Notes under the pieces: generated by a model
The model's input: the letters and a program-made list of their open reading frames with translations, nothing else
Told to the model about the DNA's origin: nothing
Database searches by the model: none
Part shown: one piece after another, positions 1 through 12,198 of the stretch
Layout: the number at the start of each line of letters is the position of its first letter
Position numbering within the stretch: position 1 is the stretch's first letter
Translations under genes and position numbers: made by a program
Assembly: GCA_016858145.1 (NCBI GenBank)
Contig: JAEHOE010000179.1
Span: 124,001 to 188,000 of the forward strand
Direction of reading: 5' to 3'
Length of the DNA stretch: 64,000 bases
Source of the DNA: Edaphochlamys debaryana
Taxonomy: Eukaryota > Chlorophyta > Chlorophyceae > Chlamydomonadales

Positions 1-1219
1 GCATCAAAAGCAGTACAAGGACCGTCCTGCTGGCGGGCCACACCCTGACGAGCAGTGAACGCGGTCCGGGGTCAACCATCCGACCGGTCCTCGGCTGATT
101 GACCCGGGGGACTGCCGATGTGTCGGCTGGCGGCGCCGAGCTGGCCGAGGTGTGGCCGGGCATCCGGCCTCGGCGGGCGCCCCGGGGCTCAGCCCCACTC
201 AACGGAGAGGCGAGCGGCGCTTACCCGCCGCAAACCGTCATGCAGCGCTGCTGACGGGCGGTCGAGCTGCGTGGCGGCAATGGCCCCTGCACGCTTCATG
301 CGCGCGCCCATCAATCCCCGACCAGGCGTCCAGGCCCCGGGCCCGCTGGAGCCCCGGGCCTGCCTGGGCCCGACCGAGCCAACGGGCCCTGGCACGGCTG
401 GGGGCAATAATGCCCTCCCTGCCTTGATCCGGTCTCCGAGGCCTCAAAGCCAGCGCCACGGCTGTGGCACCGGTGCGCGGGGTTCCGGGCCGATGAGCTG
501 GGGAGCCGCAGGGCGCAGAGACGCCAGGCCCGAGCGTCTCGCTCTTGGCCACCTGCTCGCTGATGCCCGCTGGTGCCTGTCCGCTTTGGTTGGGTCCGAG
601 CCGCCGAGCCGCGGTGTCAGCCGCGGTCGTCGAGGGGCAGGGCGGCGGGCGGGCATCGGCGCTCCGCCACCTGAGCCGCGGCTCTTCTGGCGCTAGCGGG
701 GGCAGCGGCAGGGCTTGCGGGCATCAAGCCGGTGTGTGCGGGGCACTCGTCAGGGAGGCAGAGAGTTCCTCACCGCCCGTGCCCTCGTGCCCCTGGCCTT
801 GGTAATGACAGTGATGGGACGGGCGGACTTGTCACCGACCACCTCCCGCCGGCTAGCCCACAACCCGCCCCATATCGTGGGTTTCACGATGGACACATCG
901 ATGTATGGGCATAATGATCAGTTGGGCAGACACAACAGGGAAGCCGGGATGCATACCGTGGCTGCTGTTCCCCGGCAAAGTCTAGGCACGCCATGCATTG
1001 ATGGGGACAAAGTAGTGGCATGTGGTGGTCAATGGTTACTGCCCTTTGGGCACCCATTGTGTGATGAAAGGTGTCCGGCGGTAGGCCTAGTCTGCTTGCG
1101 GAGCAATCTAGGCAGCGCGGAAGGTGTGGTGACAGCGGGGCCTGACCTTGTGTTTCTGGATCTGCATCCGGTTGAGGGGCTGTGATTAGGAATCAGAGCA
1201 TACATGCGGGGCGTGGCTG
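1..1219. other. No supported gene; one weak ORF
   Basis: GC-rich sequence with overlapping open frames on both strands and no splice-supported gene. The frame at 715-1185 (plus, 156 codons) has the least biased composition, with a short hydrophobic stretch near its start, but I recognise no domain and see no linked exon. It could be a fragment of a mobile element or chance. Confidence 0.4.
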
Positions 1220-1224
1220 CTAAA

Positions 1225-1990
1225 TTTCCGTAGGGAACCCAGCGCGGGAGATGAGAACAATGAAGTAAAGGTTAACCCCTTTGTGAGACAAGGTGGGCGT
1301 CAGCAGCTCGAAGCTGGGAGAAGGGCTGAGCCCTAGAATGGCTGGGTAGCGTTGTATGCGTGCAGGCACGGGGCAAGGCGCGGGGCCGTGTGGCGCGCTA
1401 GCTCCGCACGAAGCTTCGGGGGGTGCTGTGCTCGCAGGGGCCGTGCAGCGTAGTCCAGACGATGACGAATGCAGCTGAGCGCGGGGGGACGGGGGGCCGA
1501 GGACAGACGCGGGGCGAAACACACCGCCGACCGGCGACAAAGTGTTGCAAGTACTTCCTTCTCGACGGATCTGAGTTGCCTGAGCTAAGATAGCAACATC
1601 GCGCCTGGTCGGGGCTTGACGGGCGAGGTTTGACCGAAGTCGACACCGCAGCCATCCTCGCAACAGCCGCGCGCAAACTTGTCGGAACCACCTCGTTCAC
1701 AGCTGTTTCATCACTATCGAAACGAATGTTCGAATTGCCCTTTGGGCTATGGGTGCGAGGTGGTGCGACTTCCTTGTCAACATGTGGAGTTTGCGCCTGG
1801 TCGATACGTTTTCCGGCTCTTAATTACAAGCGATAGGATAAAGAAACTAAGGCTTGTGGCATCACGGGCTGGGCGTGAATCGCATGTTTGCGCGCGGCTC
1901 CATGACACTTCGCCCCCCGGCTGGCGCTCCACGCCAGGCGCTACGCACCGGGGGCTCAGCCCAAAAACGGCGGTGGAATCATATCGGGTG
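1225..1990 (-). repeat. Dispersed repeat, copy a (inverted partner of copy b)
   Basis: Read on the minus strand, this stretch matches 4090-4715 on the plus strand over several hundred bases with many substitutions and small indels. Shared landmarks are the GCGCAAAC tract near 1890, the block around 1650-1690 (rev-comp of 4420-4450), the ACTTTGTCGCCGGTCGG block near 1535, and the end near 1320. I find no protein in it, so it looks like a non-autonomous or decayed element. Confidence 0.7.
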
Positions 1991-2109
1991 CAAGTAAGAA
2001 ACAAGGTGCCAACTCCTTTGAGCTTTCAGGGCCATCTTCGACCTCGACTTGCTAGGTCGCGCCCAGGCGGGTTCTACTCCGGCCCACCCCCTGGCGCCCA
2101 CACCCCGTG

Positions 2110-3590
2110 CCCCCTAAGCATGCCCTCGGGCACTCCAACAAGAATAAGTACCATACCACAGGCTTCCTTCCTGGCTAGGGTACATCTTTTTCGTCCATTC
2201 CCGTCCAAGGGGGGGGGGGCACGCACGGACCGAGTTCGGGTAGGGGCACCGCCGATTTAGCGCGCCCCCTTCAAATCTAAAGCTAAGAAAAGCATATGTA
2301 GGTGATTGTGAGTCAAATTGAGCGGAAAACGGCTCGCGATGGACCGTTGACTGACGGCCAGCGACCACCCGCGAGCGCTTCTAAGCGCCACGCTACTCTC
2401 ACATGGCTTCTTCTGACTAAGGACAACTACCGAGAGCGTTCTGGTGACATCTGTGGAGGTCGCCCGCCCAAGCATGTCGGCCGACGACTTGCACCCGCGA
2501 CCGACCACTTCTAAGCACCCCAGGGCCCGGAATAGGCCTCTACATGCATAACACGCCCATATAATCATTTTGGGGTGGGGACCAGGAGGGTGCTAGGGAG
2601 CAGGGGAGAGTGGAACCCGCCTGGTCGCACCCATGTCGGCGCCCAGCACCCAGCCAGCACCTTGCACGGATCCGCACCCTCCGCCTTCTATCTCCCTGCG
2701 CCCCCGAGCGAGCTTGGCTCCTGCGGTGGCCCTATATCCTCCAAGGTCGGGGCCAAAACAAAAGGCCGGGCAGGGGGGTAGGAAGCGTAATAACATACAC
2801 CTTGTATAAATGGTGCAGAGCTTGGCGAGAGGACGCCAAATCCGCTTTCAGCAGAATCCAAAACGGAGGTCAGCAGCTTGCAAAGTTATGGGCCCTCAGA
2901 GCTGGGAGGGGGCGGGGGGTGGCGGGGCGGGGGGGGGCAGGGGGGTTCCAATCGTTTGTCCAGCTCCCGTCCGAACTTTTTGTTACGTACAGCCCTTCCC
3001 CGTGCGTGAACGCATGGTATGAAGTAAAGTCTGAACCCTGGAGATGCCTGAGCACCACCGACTGTCGAACCGGGTGGCTCCCGCCCCGCCGTCGGTGGAT
3101 GGATCCCCCGCCTACCCGTGCCATGCCACCCACGAACCCCGGGTTCTGGCCGCCCCTGCGCTCGGCAGTGACCGAACGAGCCCTACTAGCCCTACTAGGC
3201 AGGGCGGCGACAGCCTGTCCTTCTGTTGCAGCGACGCATATCAGTGTGCCTGTCAGTCCAAGCGATCCAAACTCAACACCATGCGTATACATACGTCACC
3301 ACGAACAGGCATAGCGATAGATAGAGCATGATGCGGCTGCAGTACCTCTATCTGTTTTTATTACCCCTGGACCTGCATGCCGTATCACCGGCCGCGGGCA
3401 TGCATCGTTGATGAGTGCAGGCGGTGCAGGCACACCCTCACAGTGCCATTTGACAGGAAGGCAGGGGGCCTATACTGGGCGGGGCAATCTACATGAGCCG
3501 AGGGCTCGCGCCGGCCTTTTGGGGCTGAGCCCCCGGCGCGTAGCGCAGGCGGGGTCGACTCCGGGTTTGCGGCGTATCCCCGCCTCCCAA
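2110..3590. other. Repeat-derived intergenic DNA
   Basis: No gene is supported. Parts resemble other non-coding stretches of the window: 2840-2900 resembles 31040-31090, and 3020-3060 resembles 21105-21135. Open frames here have no splice support and no recognisable domain. Confidence 0.4.
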
Positions 3591-3600
3591 GCCCCAAAAC

Positions 3601-3687
3601 ACCACTTACGCAACGGCGTCCAAGGATAATCCCGCGGAGGAACCCCTGGAACCTGAGGGAGTTCTTGGACGCCGTTTCGTAAGTGGT
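3601..3687. repeat. Long hairpin (24-bp arms)
   Basis: The arms at 3601-3624 and 3664-3687 are reverse complements with one mismatch in 24 bases, separated by about 39 bases. It lies inside repeat-derived DNA, so a foldback element or the remnant of a small inverted-repeat transposon is likelier than a terminator. Confidence 0.75.
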
Positions 3688-4079
3688 GGTATCGCCACTG
3701 GCGTCCGAGGGGGTGGGTTCCAGCGTGCCGACCGGACCGGCCGGACCCCTGTTCTGACGACGGGGTCGCTTCGCGCCTTTCCGTCCTATGTTATCTGGAC
3801 ATACAGTCAGCCTACTGAGCGCGGTAGGGTCGCGAAAGGCGGTCATTCATCGCGAGACCTCGGTCAAACCGAATCGTGCAGCGACTAGAAACGCTCTTGA
3901 TGTTCCAGCAGCGCTACCATCAACGTGCGTATGCACTGCAAAGCCATCGCGCAGGCATCTGGACGCGAACTCGGCGGTCGGCAAGTCGGCATGAATGTCC
4001 CGCGACGATTTGTGCTCGAGAGTCCACAAACCGCGGCCCCGACCCCCCACAGGGCCTCCGTGTATGCATATGATGCATA

Positions 4080-4720
4080 TTAAAACCATATTGGAAGGGG
4101 ACACGCGGCCGCCCTAGGGGCCGGCCGGAGTAGAAGTGGCGTAGCGCCTGGCGCGGAGCGCCAGCCGGGGGGCGAAGTGTCATGGAGGCGCGCGCAAACA
4201 CGCGATTCACGCCCAGCCCGCTATGCCACAAGCTTTGATTGCCTTATCCCTATCGCTTGTGATTGAGAGCAGGGAAACTTATCGACCCTACGCGAACTCA
4301 AGCAATATGTTGGCGAGGCAGTCGCACCAGCTCGCACCCATAGCCCTAAGAGCGATTTGGACATTTGTTTCGATAGACACCTGCCACTTTGAAGCTAAGA
4401 GCGAGGTAGTTTCGACAAGTTTGGGCACGGCTGTTGCGAGGATGGCTGTGGTGCCGACTTCGGTCAAACCTCGCCGACTAAGCCCGGGCCGAGCGCGATG
4501 TTGCTATCTTACATTCTGCAACACTTTGTCGCCGGTCGGCGTGGAAATGTGTTTCGCCCCGCGTCCATCCTCGGCCCCCTGTCCCCCCGAAGATTCGCGC
4601 GGAGCGCGCCACACGGCCCCGCGCTTTGCACCGTGCCTGCACGCATATACCGCTACCCAGACAATCTAGGGTTCAGCCCTTTTTCCAGCTTCGAGGAAGC
4701 TGACACCCATCTTGTCCGTC
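4080..4720 (+). repeat. Dispersed repeat, copy b
   Basis: This is the inverted partner of 1225-1990. The left end (4080-4125, with the GAAGGGGACACGCGGCC tract) is also shared with 15970-16030. No coding capacity is apparent. The two arms enclose about 2.1 kb of non-coding DNA. Confidence 0.7.
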
Positions 4721-4834
4721 CCAACGGCCCGCGCCGCGGCCCCCCTGCGGGGTGCCTCCCCGCCGCCCGTTGCTCCGCAAATGAAAGGCCAAAAACACCA
4801 CCACCATGATCAACTTGGCTCATCAATCATTTTG

Positions 4835-7678
4835 CTACGTAATCGTGGCGGCTTTGGTGCAGACATTGAAGTCGCCCCCCTTCTTGAGGCATTCCGCGCA
4901 ATCACTTTGCGCCTGAACTGAGGGGAGCCTTGCGCACGAGAAGCAGTACTGAGGGGGCCAGGAGGTGCCCACGAGGGTCTTCAGGCAGCCGATGCACTCG
5001 GCGCGCGCCTCAGCGGCGTTGGGGAGGTCGTTGGTGCTCTGCGCATTCAGGGAAGGTAGGGGAGAGGTGGAGGAGGTTAGGGCCACAGGGCCTAATAAAT
5101 TGCGTTGATGCGCACAGCGCCCCCCTGGCTGCTGGCTGGGTTGCACATGTTCCCCCGCTACCTGAGTGTCCTCATGCAACCCGTCACTCACACGAATGCA
5201 TTGATCGCAGCCATAAAAGTTTGAGGACGAGTTTACGGCGATCAAGCAGTCCACGCACTCCCGCACGCGTGCCGGGTTTCGTCCCGCAGTCAGGTCCGGA
5301 TTCGCACACATTCCGTAGCACTCCGTGTAGGTGCCTGCATAAATGGGCAGCCGGCATCACGCAGCGTTGCGAGGGCTGATGAGCGAGGCAGCAATTGATC
5401 CGAGAGGGATCCGCAAATAGCTCGAAGCTAGGAGCGAGCGGGTGTACGGTACGATCGATTGCAGTGCAAGTGCATCCATGAACTCGCTCGTGCAAGTGAG
5501 AGAACTGCTGCTGGGCTCTATGTTCCGAGGTGTCCTCGTCTGACATACCCGAGGGCAGTGTTGCGGGAACGCACTCGTCCATGCAGATGCCCTGAGAAGC
5601 AGAGGGACCAAGGAAGCTTAAGCAGACGTGCGCCTGAGTATACAGGCCTGATATGTTTCAACGCACACAGGATCAAGACAGGCGGGGCAAAGCCCCAGTT
5701 ACCCCAGGAGGGCCATTGTAGCCATTGATCCGACGTAAGGCGCGCCGCAACTCAACCCACCTGGGTGACGCGATCGTCAATTTTCAAGAAGCACTGATGG
5801 CACTGGTAGGCTTTATCCGAGTTGGTGCCTGTCCGACTCTCCATCTCCTTGACGCAGCGGGCACAGGCCGTCCTGTTCTTCACCTCGGGCTGCGTGTAGC
5901 AACTGATGCACGCATAGCTCCCTGCAGTATGCGAACCGGAGGTAGGCCGCTACTTGCTTTGTTAAGTATCCGATCCTGCCTACGAAGCATGTTGCCCAGT
6001 CTAGTCGATCAAGCGACACGCACGGGTCAGGCAGATGGTCGACACACACACGTCTTCTGGTGGCTCAAAAATTTCATACGTACTCCAATCTGCCACACAC
6101 CCAGCAGGCGGAAAGCAAGCAGGCAAGCCACTGCACGCACTCGCGCAAACCCATGCGTGCTGCCATCCATACAGCTTGCGGTTCCTGCACCTATCCACCG
6201 TCCAACCCACGCACCGTGGAAGCAGTCCCGGTCAGGGGGCAATGCGTCGGGGGTGGGCGTTGCACAGAACTCCGCGACGCCGCCGCGCTTGACGCACTCC
6301 ACGCAGCCCGTCCGCGCCTGCGGCGTTGCCAGCTTGGCACAGCCGTAGCAGTACTGTGCGTAGACGCCACTCGCCAGGCAGTCCACGCAGGAGGCCCTGG
6401 CAGCTGCTGCGTCCGGCATGGGCTTGGTGGCCTGGCGGGAACGCACACGTGATGTGATCAGATAGATCAGATTGATTACTGTTGGACAGATCCAGCCAAG
6501 CAATCGATTATTGCGCAAGATAGAGGTGGGGACTTGTCAACCCCCACGGATGACGAAGGCCAGGCAGTCAGATCTCGCGTACGTGTGTATCGCGGACCAA
6601 TCTGACTCGCTAGCTGCTCGGTGCCCTGGGTTGATGGCCCGCCTCCTGCCCGTCAATCTATCGTCAGCAGCCCTCACCAACCGTACATGACCCCACGCAC
6701 GTTGACGCAATCCCAGCAGCCGGACACGTCAGTAGAGCCTGCTGTTGACGCCCTGACCGCGCATTGCATACAATCTTGCATGCTGGCTGGATCTCTGATG
6801 GTACCAAAAATGTCAGGGTTGACGCATCTGTCGAAGCACATGTAGAACACGCCTGTTGGTAGGGAGCGAGGGGTCGCATCGAAGGGATCATCAGCGGGTG
6901 ACTTGACTAGCTAGCCTTCAGGGCTGGACATCACACGTCAAGCACTACGAACAGGCGGCTAGAGTACATCACTCTAGGTCTAGCACGTGTGGACAGGGGC
7001 AGATAAAGGGCAGCACATACACACGACAACGCCCCACCCAGAGGACGGCTGCCGCGTGCTAGCTGCGCATGCGCACGGGCACGTTACCTTTGTCGATGGT
7101 CGCTGGCAAGCACTCGTTCAGACACCAAGCCTGCAGCATCAGCATCGCACCACACACCTCAGGACCAAGCCATTCGGGGCCACAGGTATGTAGCTAGGTA
7201 GCATTATTAGCCCGCCGATGCGGGAAGGGACCCTTCCTTGCTTCAACTTGCAAGATGCCCAGTTTTGGATGGATCTGGGAATACAACAGCTCAAGCTCAG
7301 CACGTATTTGCTACCTCTGGCCGAATATATGCGCAACAAGCATGCATGTGCGTGCGACGACATATGCGTACGTCAAGCAGGTAAAATGAAAACATGCAGC
7401 GTGCAACCTCCAGGCAAGCCCGACTCCAGGAAGGACCTTACCGGCTATAGTAACTCGCGATTGCTCTGCTGCACCTTCCGGATCGTGCGCACGCCGCGCG
7501 GCATATATAGCCGCCTTCATTCGCACCTGAGCACTAGCATCACCGGAGATGCTGCCGCAGTACGTGCACATCCCCGGATCCACTTTGGTGGGCCAGGTCT
7601 GGAACCTGCCGACGCAGGAGCGGCAGGCAGCCTTGTCGAAGAACGTTGAGTTGTCGCAGCTGGAGCAGGCGGGCTCGT
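4835..7678 (-). other. Tandem Cys-x2-Cys module array of the LysM protein
   Basis: Seven exons encode a repeated pattern of paired cysteines, with units such as CSSCDN, CMQCAV, CWDCVN, CVDCLA, CYGCAK, CVECVK, CISCYT, CARCVK, CHQCFL, CIGCLK, CFSCAR and CAECLK. Spacing between pairs is about 12-20 residues. The exons are separate modules with phase-0 or phase-1 borders, so they can be shuffled. I know no family name for the array. Disulphide-bonded wall modules or zinc binding are both possible; secretion favours disulphides. Confidence 0.75.
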
Positions 7679-10600
7679 CTGATGAGGGACCAGTATAGGT
7701 GGGAAGATACGATGAAAGAGCGAGGCAGGAGTCAGCGTCAGGGAACGCTGCTGGTGGTAAGCGGGCGGGCCACATGCAACAACTGGTGCGGTTGTGTGTG
7801 GAGTGGATCTTGGTTAGTTTTTGCCACTATTTGTGTGTACGGCAGCCGTCATCAGGAATGACTATATATCTAGTTGGCACAACTCGCGGCAGCAGGGTTA
7901 CTAAGAAAGACACATCTAATAATAATTGGCATGTTGGCACTTGCCTTGGGTGCAGGTAGCGACAGGGGTTGGGGAGGGCGGGGGCGAGGGTGAGGGCTCA
8001 TCAGCTGGTGAAGGGGACGGTGATGGCGGCTCGGGCAGGTGAGGCGCCGGGAAGGGCGATGGTAAAGGTGGGGAGGACGATGACGACGGCTCCGGCATTG
8101 TGGGTGGAGTAGGTGGAGATGTTGGTGGCGATGTTGGCGGCGGCGTGACAGCGGCGGGTGATGGTGCTGTGGAAGGCACCCCTCCGCCTAGTACTGGGTC
8201 TGTGGAAGGCACCCCTCCGCCTAGTGAAGGCTCTGGCGATAGCGATGGAGACCAAATCGGGGCGGGCGAGGGCGGCGGGACTGTGTCCACCACGTCGTCA
8301 AGCCTTTGCAAGCCAACGGATTCGGGTACCGAAGGTATGCATGCTTAAAAGCTGCGGGTCGACAATTGTCTCGAGAGGGAATAATGCATCTTAAGCATTC
8401 TAGCCCGCCGCCGCACTCATCTATCCCTTTGTATAGTACTAAGGATCCGCCACCCTACGTTTCTGGGAGTTCCCGGTGGCGCCGGAGATGGGTGCACTGG
8501 AGGTGGCGGTGGCGTCAGGACTGGTGATGGTGGTGGGCTGGGGTGGCTAGGGGGGGGCCGCGAGGGGCTTGCAGGCGGTGGCGAGGCCATTGGGGGCAAG
8601 CTTTTAGCCTCCGGCGACTTGGGGGATGGAGGCAACGGCAGTGACGGCGCGGAGGGTTGACAAGCGGTTGAGATCTGGGGGCAGGAGAGGCCGAAGGGCG
8701 AAAACGGTCAGACCCGACTAGCCCTTTCGCCCATACACGTGGACGGGGAAGCCGCACGCGTGCAGAGACGTGTAAATGGTGCTGTGTTAGCTGTGTGCAT
8801 CATGTATGCTGCATTCTGCTGGTTTTGCTGCTGCTCGTCCACAATGTCGTACCTGATGATCGAACCCGCAAACGCCCCACGCACCTTGATGACCACACCC
8901 GCCTCGAGCTCTCCTGGCGGCACGCCTGGGTTCAGGCCCGTGAGCACGGCCCTGTCGATCTTTAGCGCCTTCGCAATGCTCTTGTACTGCAGGCGGTAGC
9001 GGGATCATGGTTAAGATAGGGCTCTTGACGAATGGACGGGCTGTCAGTGCAGTGCTTACCGTGTCCCCCTGCCGCACGGCGTACATGCATGGAACACTCA
9101 TTGGGCTCGGGCTTGGCTGAGGGCTCGAGTCCGGGGGTGGACTGGCCACGGGTGAGCAGTTCCCTGGAACCGAAATGACATCCCCCGCGGCCACTTGTCC
9201 GGCGGGCTTGACGGTCGGGTTGAGCGCCATCAGCTCTTTGCGAGTCACGCCGAACCGCCTGGCAATGGACTTGAACTGCGTGCAGGAGGAAACGTACGGC
9301 GAGCGTGGCGGGTGGAGTTAAAGGTGGGCGGGTCCGCTCCCTCGCGCGCTCTCCCTCGCTCGCCCTGCCTGCTGGCTCGAGCCTTAGATAGACAGCACTA
9401 GCTAGACATATATAACCAGCAATACAAGGTATAGGTATATCCATACGAGCGAGCAGACTGTATAGGCTCAGTAAAGGCGGTGCTGCCTTGCGTGCACTCA
9501 CAGTGTCGCCCGCCTGGACCACATAGGTGCATCCGCTCTCGAGACCGTCGGGGCTGGGACTGGCACTCGGGGAACAGGCGCTCAGCGGCAGCACCAGTAC
9601 CTGCAAGACAGAGAGGGGCACGCATGCACTCGTTCATATACGTGTTGCCAGAGAGAAGGGACTTCATAAGATTGCCGGTAGCCGGCAGCGCAGGGGGTAG
9701 GACCCGGGGGGTGGCACAAGCGGCGTTGCCACGTAGACTAGAAAAGCGGCGTTGCCACGTAGACTAGTAGCCCACGCCACGCACCGTGTTGGTGAGGGGC
9801 CTCCTGGGCAGCTCGGGGTAAAGCGCGGTGATTTGCTTGACCTTGACTCCAAGCTTTCCTGAACGGAGTTTGGACACATGTGCAGGGGGCACAACAATTG
9901 CTGCAGCAAGTGTCCCTTGCAAGGGGCATCCACCGACGCTCGCTAGCTGGCCCATCTAGCTGACCAGCAAATAAACGCACCGGCAATCTCGCCCAGAGTG
10001 CCATCACCTGAAAGCGAAGCAAGAGAGGGGGGGCAAGTAAGCAGTCAGGGTCAGCCAATGCCCCGAAGGGGGAGGCGGGCGGCGGGGCTGCTGGGGCGGG
10101 TAGGGCGGGCTGCTGGGGGACAGAGGGAAGCAGCAGGCCAAGGGTAAATCAGCAGCAAAGTTCCACCGCCCAGAACTTGCCCTCGACAACTGTGTAAGTG
10201 CAGGAAGGTGCCTGCGGGCTCAAAGAACCACGCAGGGGAGTGCGGGGCTATTTAAGGAGTGTGTGTAGTGTGTGTGGGGGGGGATGGGGACGAACAAAGG
10301 GGGCGGGAAAGGCGACGATGCACATCCGCTCTGTCGGCCTACGTCCGACTGGAGTCTGGCCTGCAGCAGCCTCTCGCGCCTGCCATACGCCTGCGTTCCA
10401 CCTGCACGCAGCAGCCACAGCGCGATTGTTGCGTATCGTCGCTCCCATACATTCGCACTTTATTTTTACATGCACATTAGCCCAAAACTCTGGGGCTCGA
10501 GCTTCTGAGCCTCTGAGCATCTATGTATTTGAGCCGTCTGAAGAGTCTGAGCAGCATATAGCTGCTACTGTGCTCAGTTGCGGGCTCGCTCGTCGGTGCA

Positions 10601-10722
10601 TTCCTCGCTGCCTGCCGCTTCTGCGCAGAAGCTGCTGCAGCACGCAACACGCACTGCACGCACTGCTGCTTACCGCAGGCTATAAGGACAAGAGCCACTA
10701 CGATACAAGGTCGTGGGGCCAT
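4835..10722 (-). CDS. Secreted LysM and Cys-rich modular protein
   Basis: A minus-strand multi-exon gene, probably for a secreted or wall protein that binds GlcNAc-type glycans, as LysM domains do. The predicted first exon (10674-10722) begins MAPRPCIVVALVLIAC, a signal peptide. Further exons in order: 10181-10211, 9981-10007, 9785-9858, 9502-9600, 9060-9275, 8885-8986 (three LysM modules), 8459-8674 and 7945 to about 8316 (Pro/Ser-rich), then 7544-7678, 6701-6852, 6215-6431, 5761-5921, 5549-5591, 5192-5334 and 4835-5038 (Cys-rich array), ending at a stop at 4835. From 7945 downward every junction is in phase, as are those from 10181 to 8459. Two joins are unresolved: exon 1 to 10211 (the best donor leaves the wrong phase) and 8459 to the next proline-rich exon. 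An upstream first exon or a fusion to the neighbouring subtilase cannot be excluded. Confidence 0.75.
8885..10211 (-). other. Three LysM modules of the 4.8-10.7 kb gene
   Basis: Each module is cut by an intron at the same place, just after or beside the G-D-T turn. LysM1 starts CTYTVVEGDG, continues GTLGEIAGKLGVKVKQ and ends VLVLPL. LysM2 starts CTYVVQAGDT and continues FKSIARRFGV, with ALNPTV and ISVPGNC. LysM3 starts CMYAVRQGDT and continues YKSIAKALKI, with GLNPGV and VVIK. These are the canonical LysM landmarks (GDT turn, IA-helix, LNP, final strand). LysM1 has GDGT in place of GDT. Ser/Pro linkers separate the modules. Confidence 0.85.
9719..9767. repeat. Short direct duplication in a LysM-gene intron
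   Basis: A 23-base block at 719-741 is repeated exactly at 745-767 (last three digits of 9719-9767), a 26-base period. It lies in the intron between the LysM1 exons. Confidence 0.85.
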
Positions 10723-11029
10723 CCTGGCGGTGAAGTCGCTTTGCAGAACCACTGGCCGACAGAACGAGCCTGTTTATGCTGTCTATGAATGTATGTGCCT
10801 GTTTATGCTGGCTGGCTGCCATGATATCGCGCAGACTCGTACGCGGTCTGACACCTTCGCTGCACCATCTTCGAAACCACAAGCACTGAGCTATATGTTG
10901 TCGCAAGCGCAAAAGCATGGGCCGAAAAACCCGGGGCTCCATAGCAAGCCATTCGGCCCGACCTGGCGTATCCTGGTCGGACGAGCGAGCGCTTTAGCAC
11001 AACGCGTGTGTGTTCTCATCGTATATATA

Positions 11030-11066
11030 TGGTACATGCATGTACCATGGACTCATATGAGTCCAT
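11030..11066. promoter_or_regulatory. Two abutting perfect palindromes upstream of the LysM gene
   Basis: TGGTACATGCATGTACCA (11030-11047) and ATGGACTCATATGAGTCCAT (11047-11066) are perfect palindromes sharing one base. They lie about 310 bases upstream of the predicted minus-strand start at 10722. A dimeric transcription-factor site or a cruciform is possible; no function is shown. Confidence 0.5.
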
Positions 11067-11970
11067 GCGGGTCCTGCTATAGAACGCGCCGAAAACAGCA
11101 GCGTGCGTCGCGTCACTTTTCCCATATGGCACGTTCGGCCCCCCTCGCTCCCCACTGACTGCCCACATATATTGCGGGTACCGTGTGCGGCCGTTCACCT
11201 GCGTGCCACGCACTGCCCCCACTAGCTAGAGGGCGCCATCAGCTTGCTGATGAAGTCCGTCAAGAACCACATTGGACTGCCCGTTCTGACTTCGGCCAGA
11301 ACCGCAACTAACCTGGCCGCACGTCTCTGTAGTCTCTGCTTACAGCCCGGACATCCGTGATACACACACCAAGAGATCAATTACGTACTAGTGCTCACAA
11401 GAGCACGTCGGCCCGGCGGCGTTGTTGTTGGCCAGTTCGGAAGCACAGCTCCATGACACCCGTATGTCTGTCGTCGGTAACACACACCCCAACGCAATGC
11501 AGGTAAGCCACTGGGCCTAGTTTGGCAGGCGGGACTGGCGTTGTCGACCGGGGCTAGCTGAGCGAGGGGTTTCGCTAGGTGGTTTTGGGCTCCTCGGTGG
11601 TCAGTGTCTCTAGCGTGGATGGGGCGTGGGGTTCGCTGCCGGTGGCTCCTTCCTTCTGGATCCTTTCCCTGTGGTTGTTCTTTGGTTCTTTGCCTGTGCC
11701 TCTGCCTGTTCCCTTTCCTTTCCCTTTGCCTGTTCGGTTGGCCTGATATCTGGTGCCTGGGCTGTTGCATGCTGACGGTGGCTGAACTTCGATCTTTCTA
11801 CACGGGCCCCTGTTGTCAGGGTTCCCCGCGCCTCTGCACCCCCTTGCATCGTGTGCATCCGATAGTAAAAAACAAAACTGGGTCTGGTTCCACCCACAGG
11901 CCCGCCCCTGCACAAGGGGTGACCGGCGGAACTGTATTTCTTATATGCTAATAACCCACCGCTCCCAGAT

Positions 11971-12047
11971 GGGCCGTGGGCCAAAGGGGCATGTGTCCAG
12001 TGAGGCAAGAACAAGTAAAGCTAGGTGGAGTGGGCCCCAAAGCGCCT
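11971..12047 (+). repeat. Short dispersed repeat, copy 1
   Basis: About 77 bases are closely matched at 30510-30587 (shared core CAAGAACAAGTAAAGCTAGG). A weaker relative of its left part lies near 21390-21440. Likely a small non-autonomous element. Confidence 0.65.
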
Positions 12048-12162
12048 CTCAGGGCTCGATCGGGCAGGCCCTGCGGCTGTGCAGTCCCCTGACTGTTCAC
12101 GTTCCTGCCCTGCTGCCTGTCCTATCAACACCGCCGACTCCTCTATCTGGCATGCTCTCCCT

Positions 12163-12182
12163 GCTCAACCAGCTGGTTGAGC
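12163..12182. repeat. 20-bp perfect palindrome 3' of the subtilase
   Basis: GCTCAACCAGCTGGTTGAGC is a perfect palindrome lying 17 bases beyond the predicted stop of the subtilase-like gene, in what would be its 3' UTR. Confidence 0.6.
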
Positions 12183-12198
12183 ACAACGGCCGTCCACC

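Noticed and set aside
9764..9955. Alternative LysM1 exon extending to 9915 and ending at a stop at 9764
   Set aside because: It would insert about 19 unrelated residues into the LysM and stop early. The acceptor at 9858 and donor at 9784 give a canonical LysM in phase.
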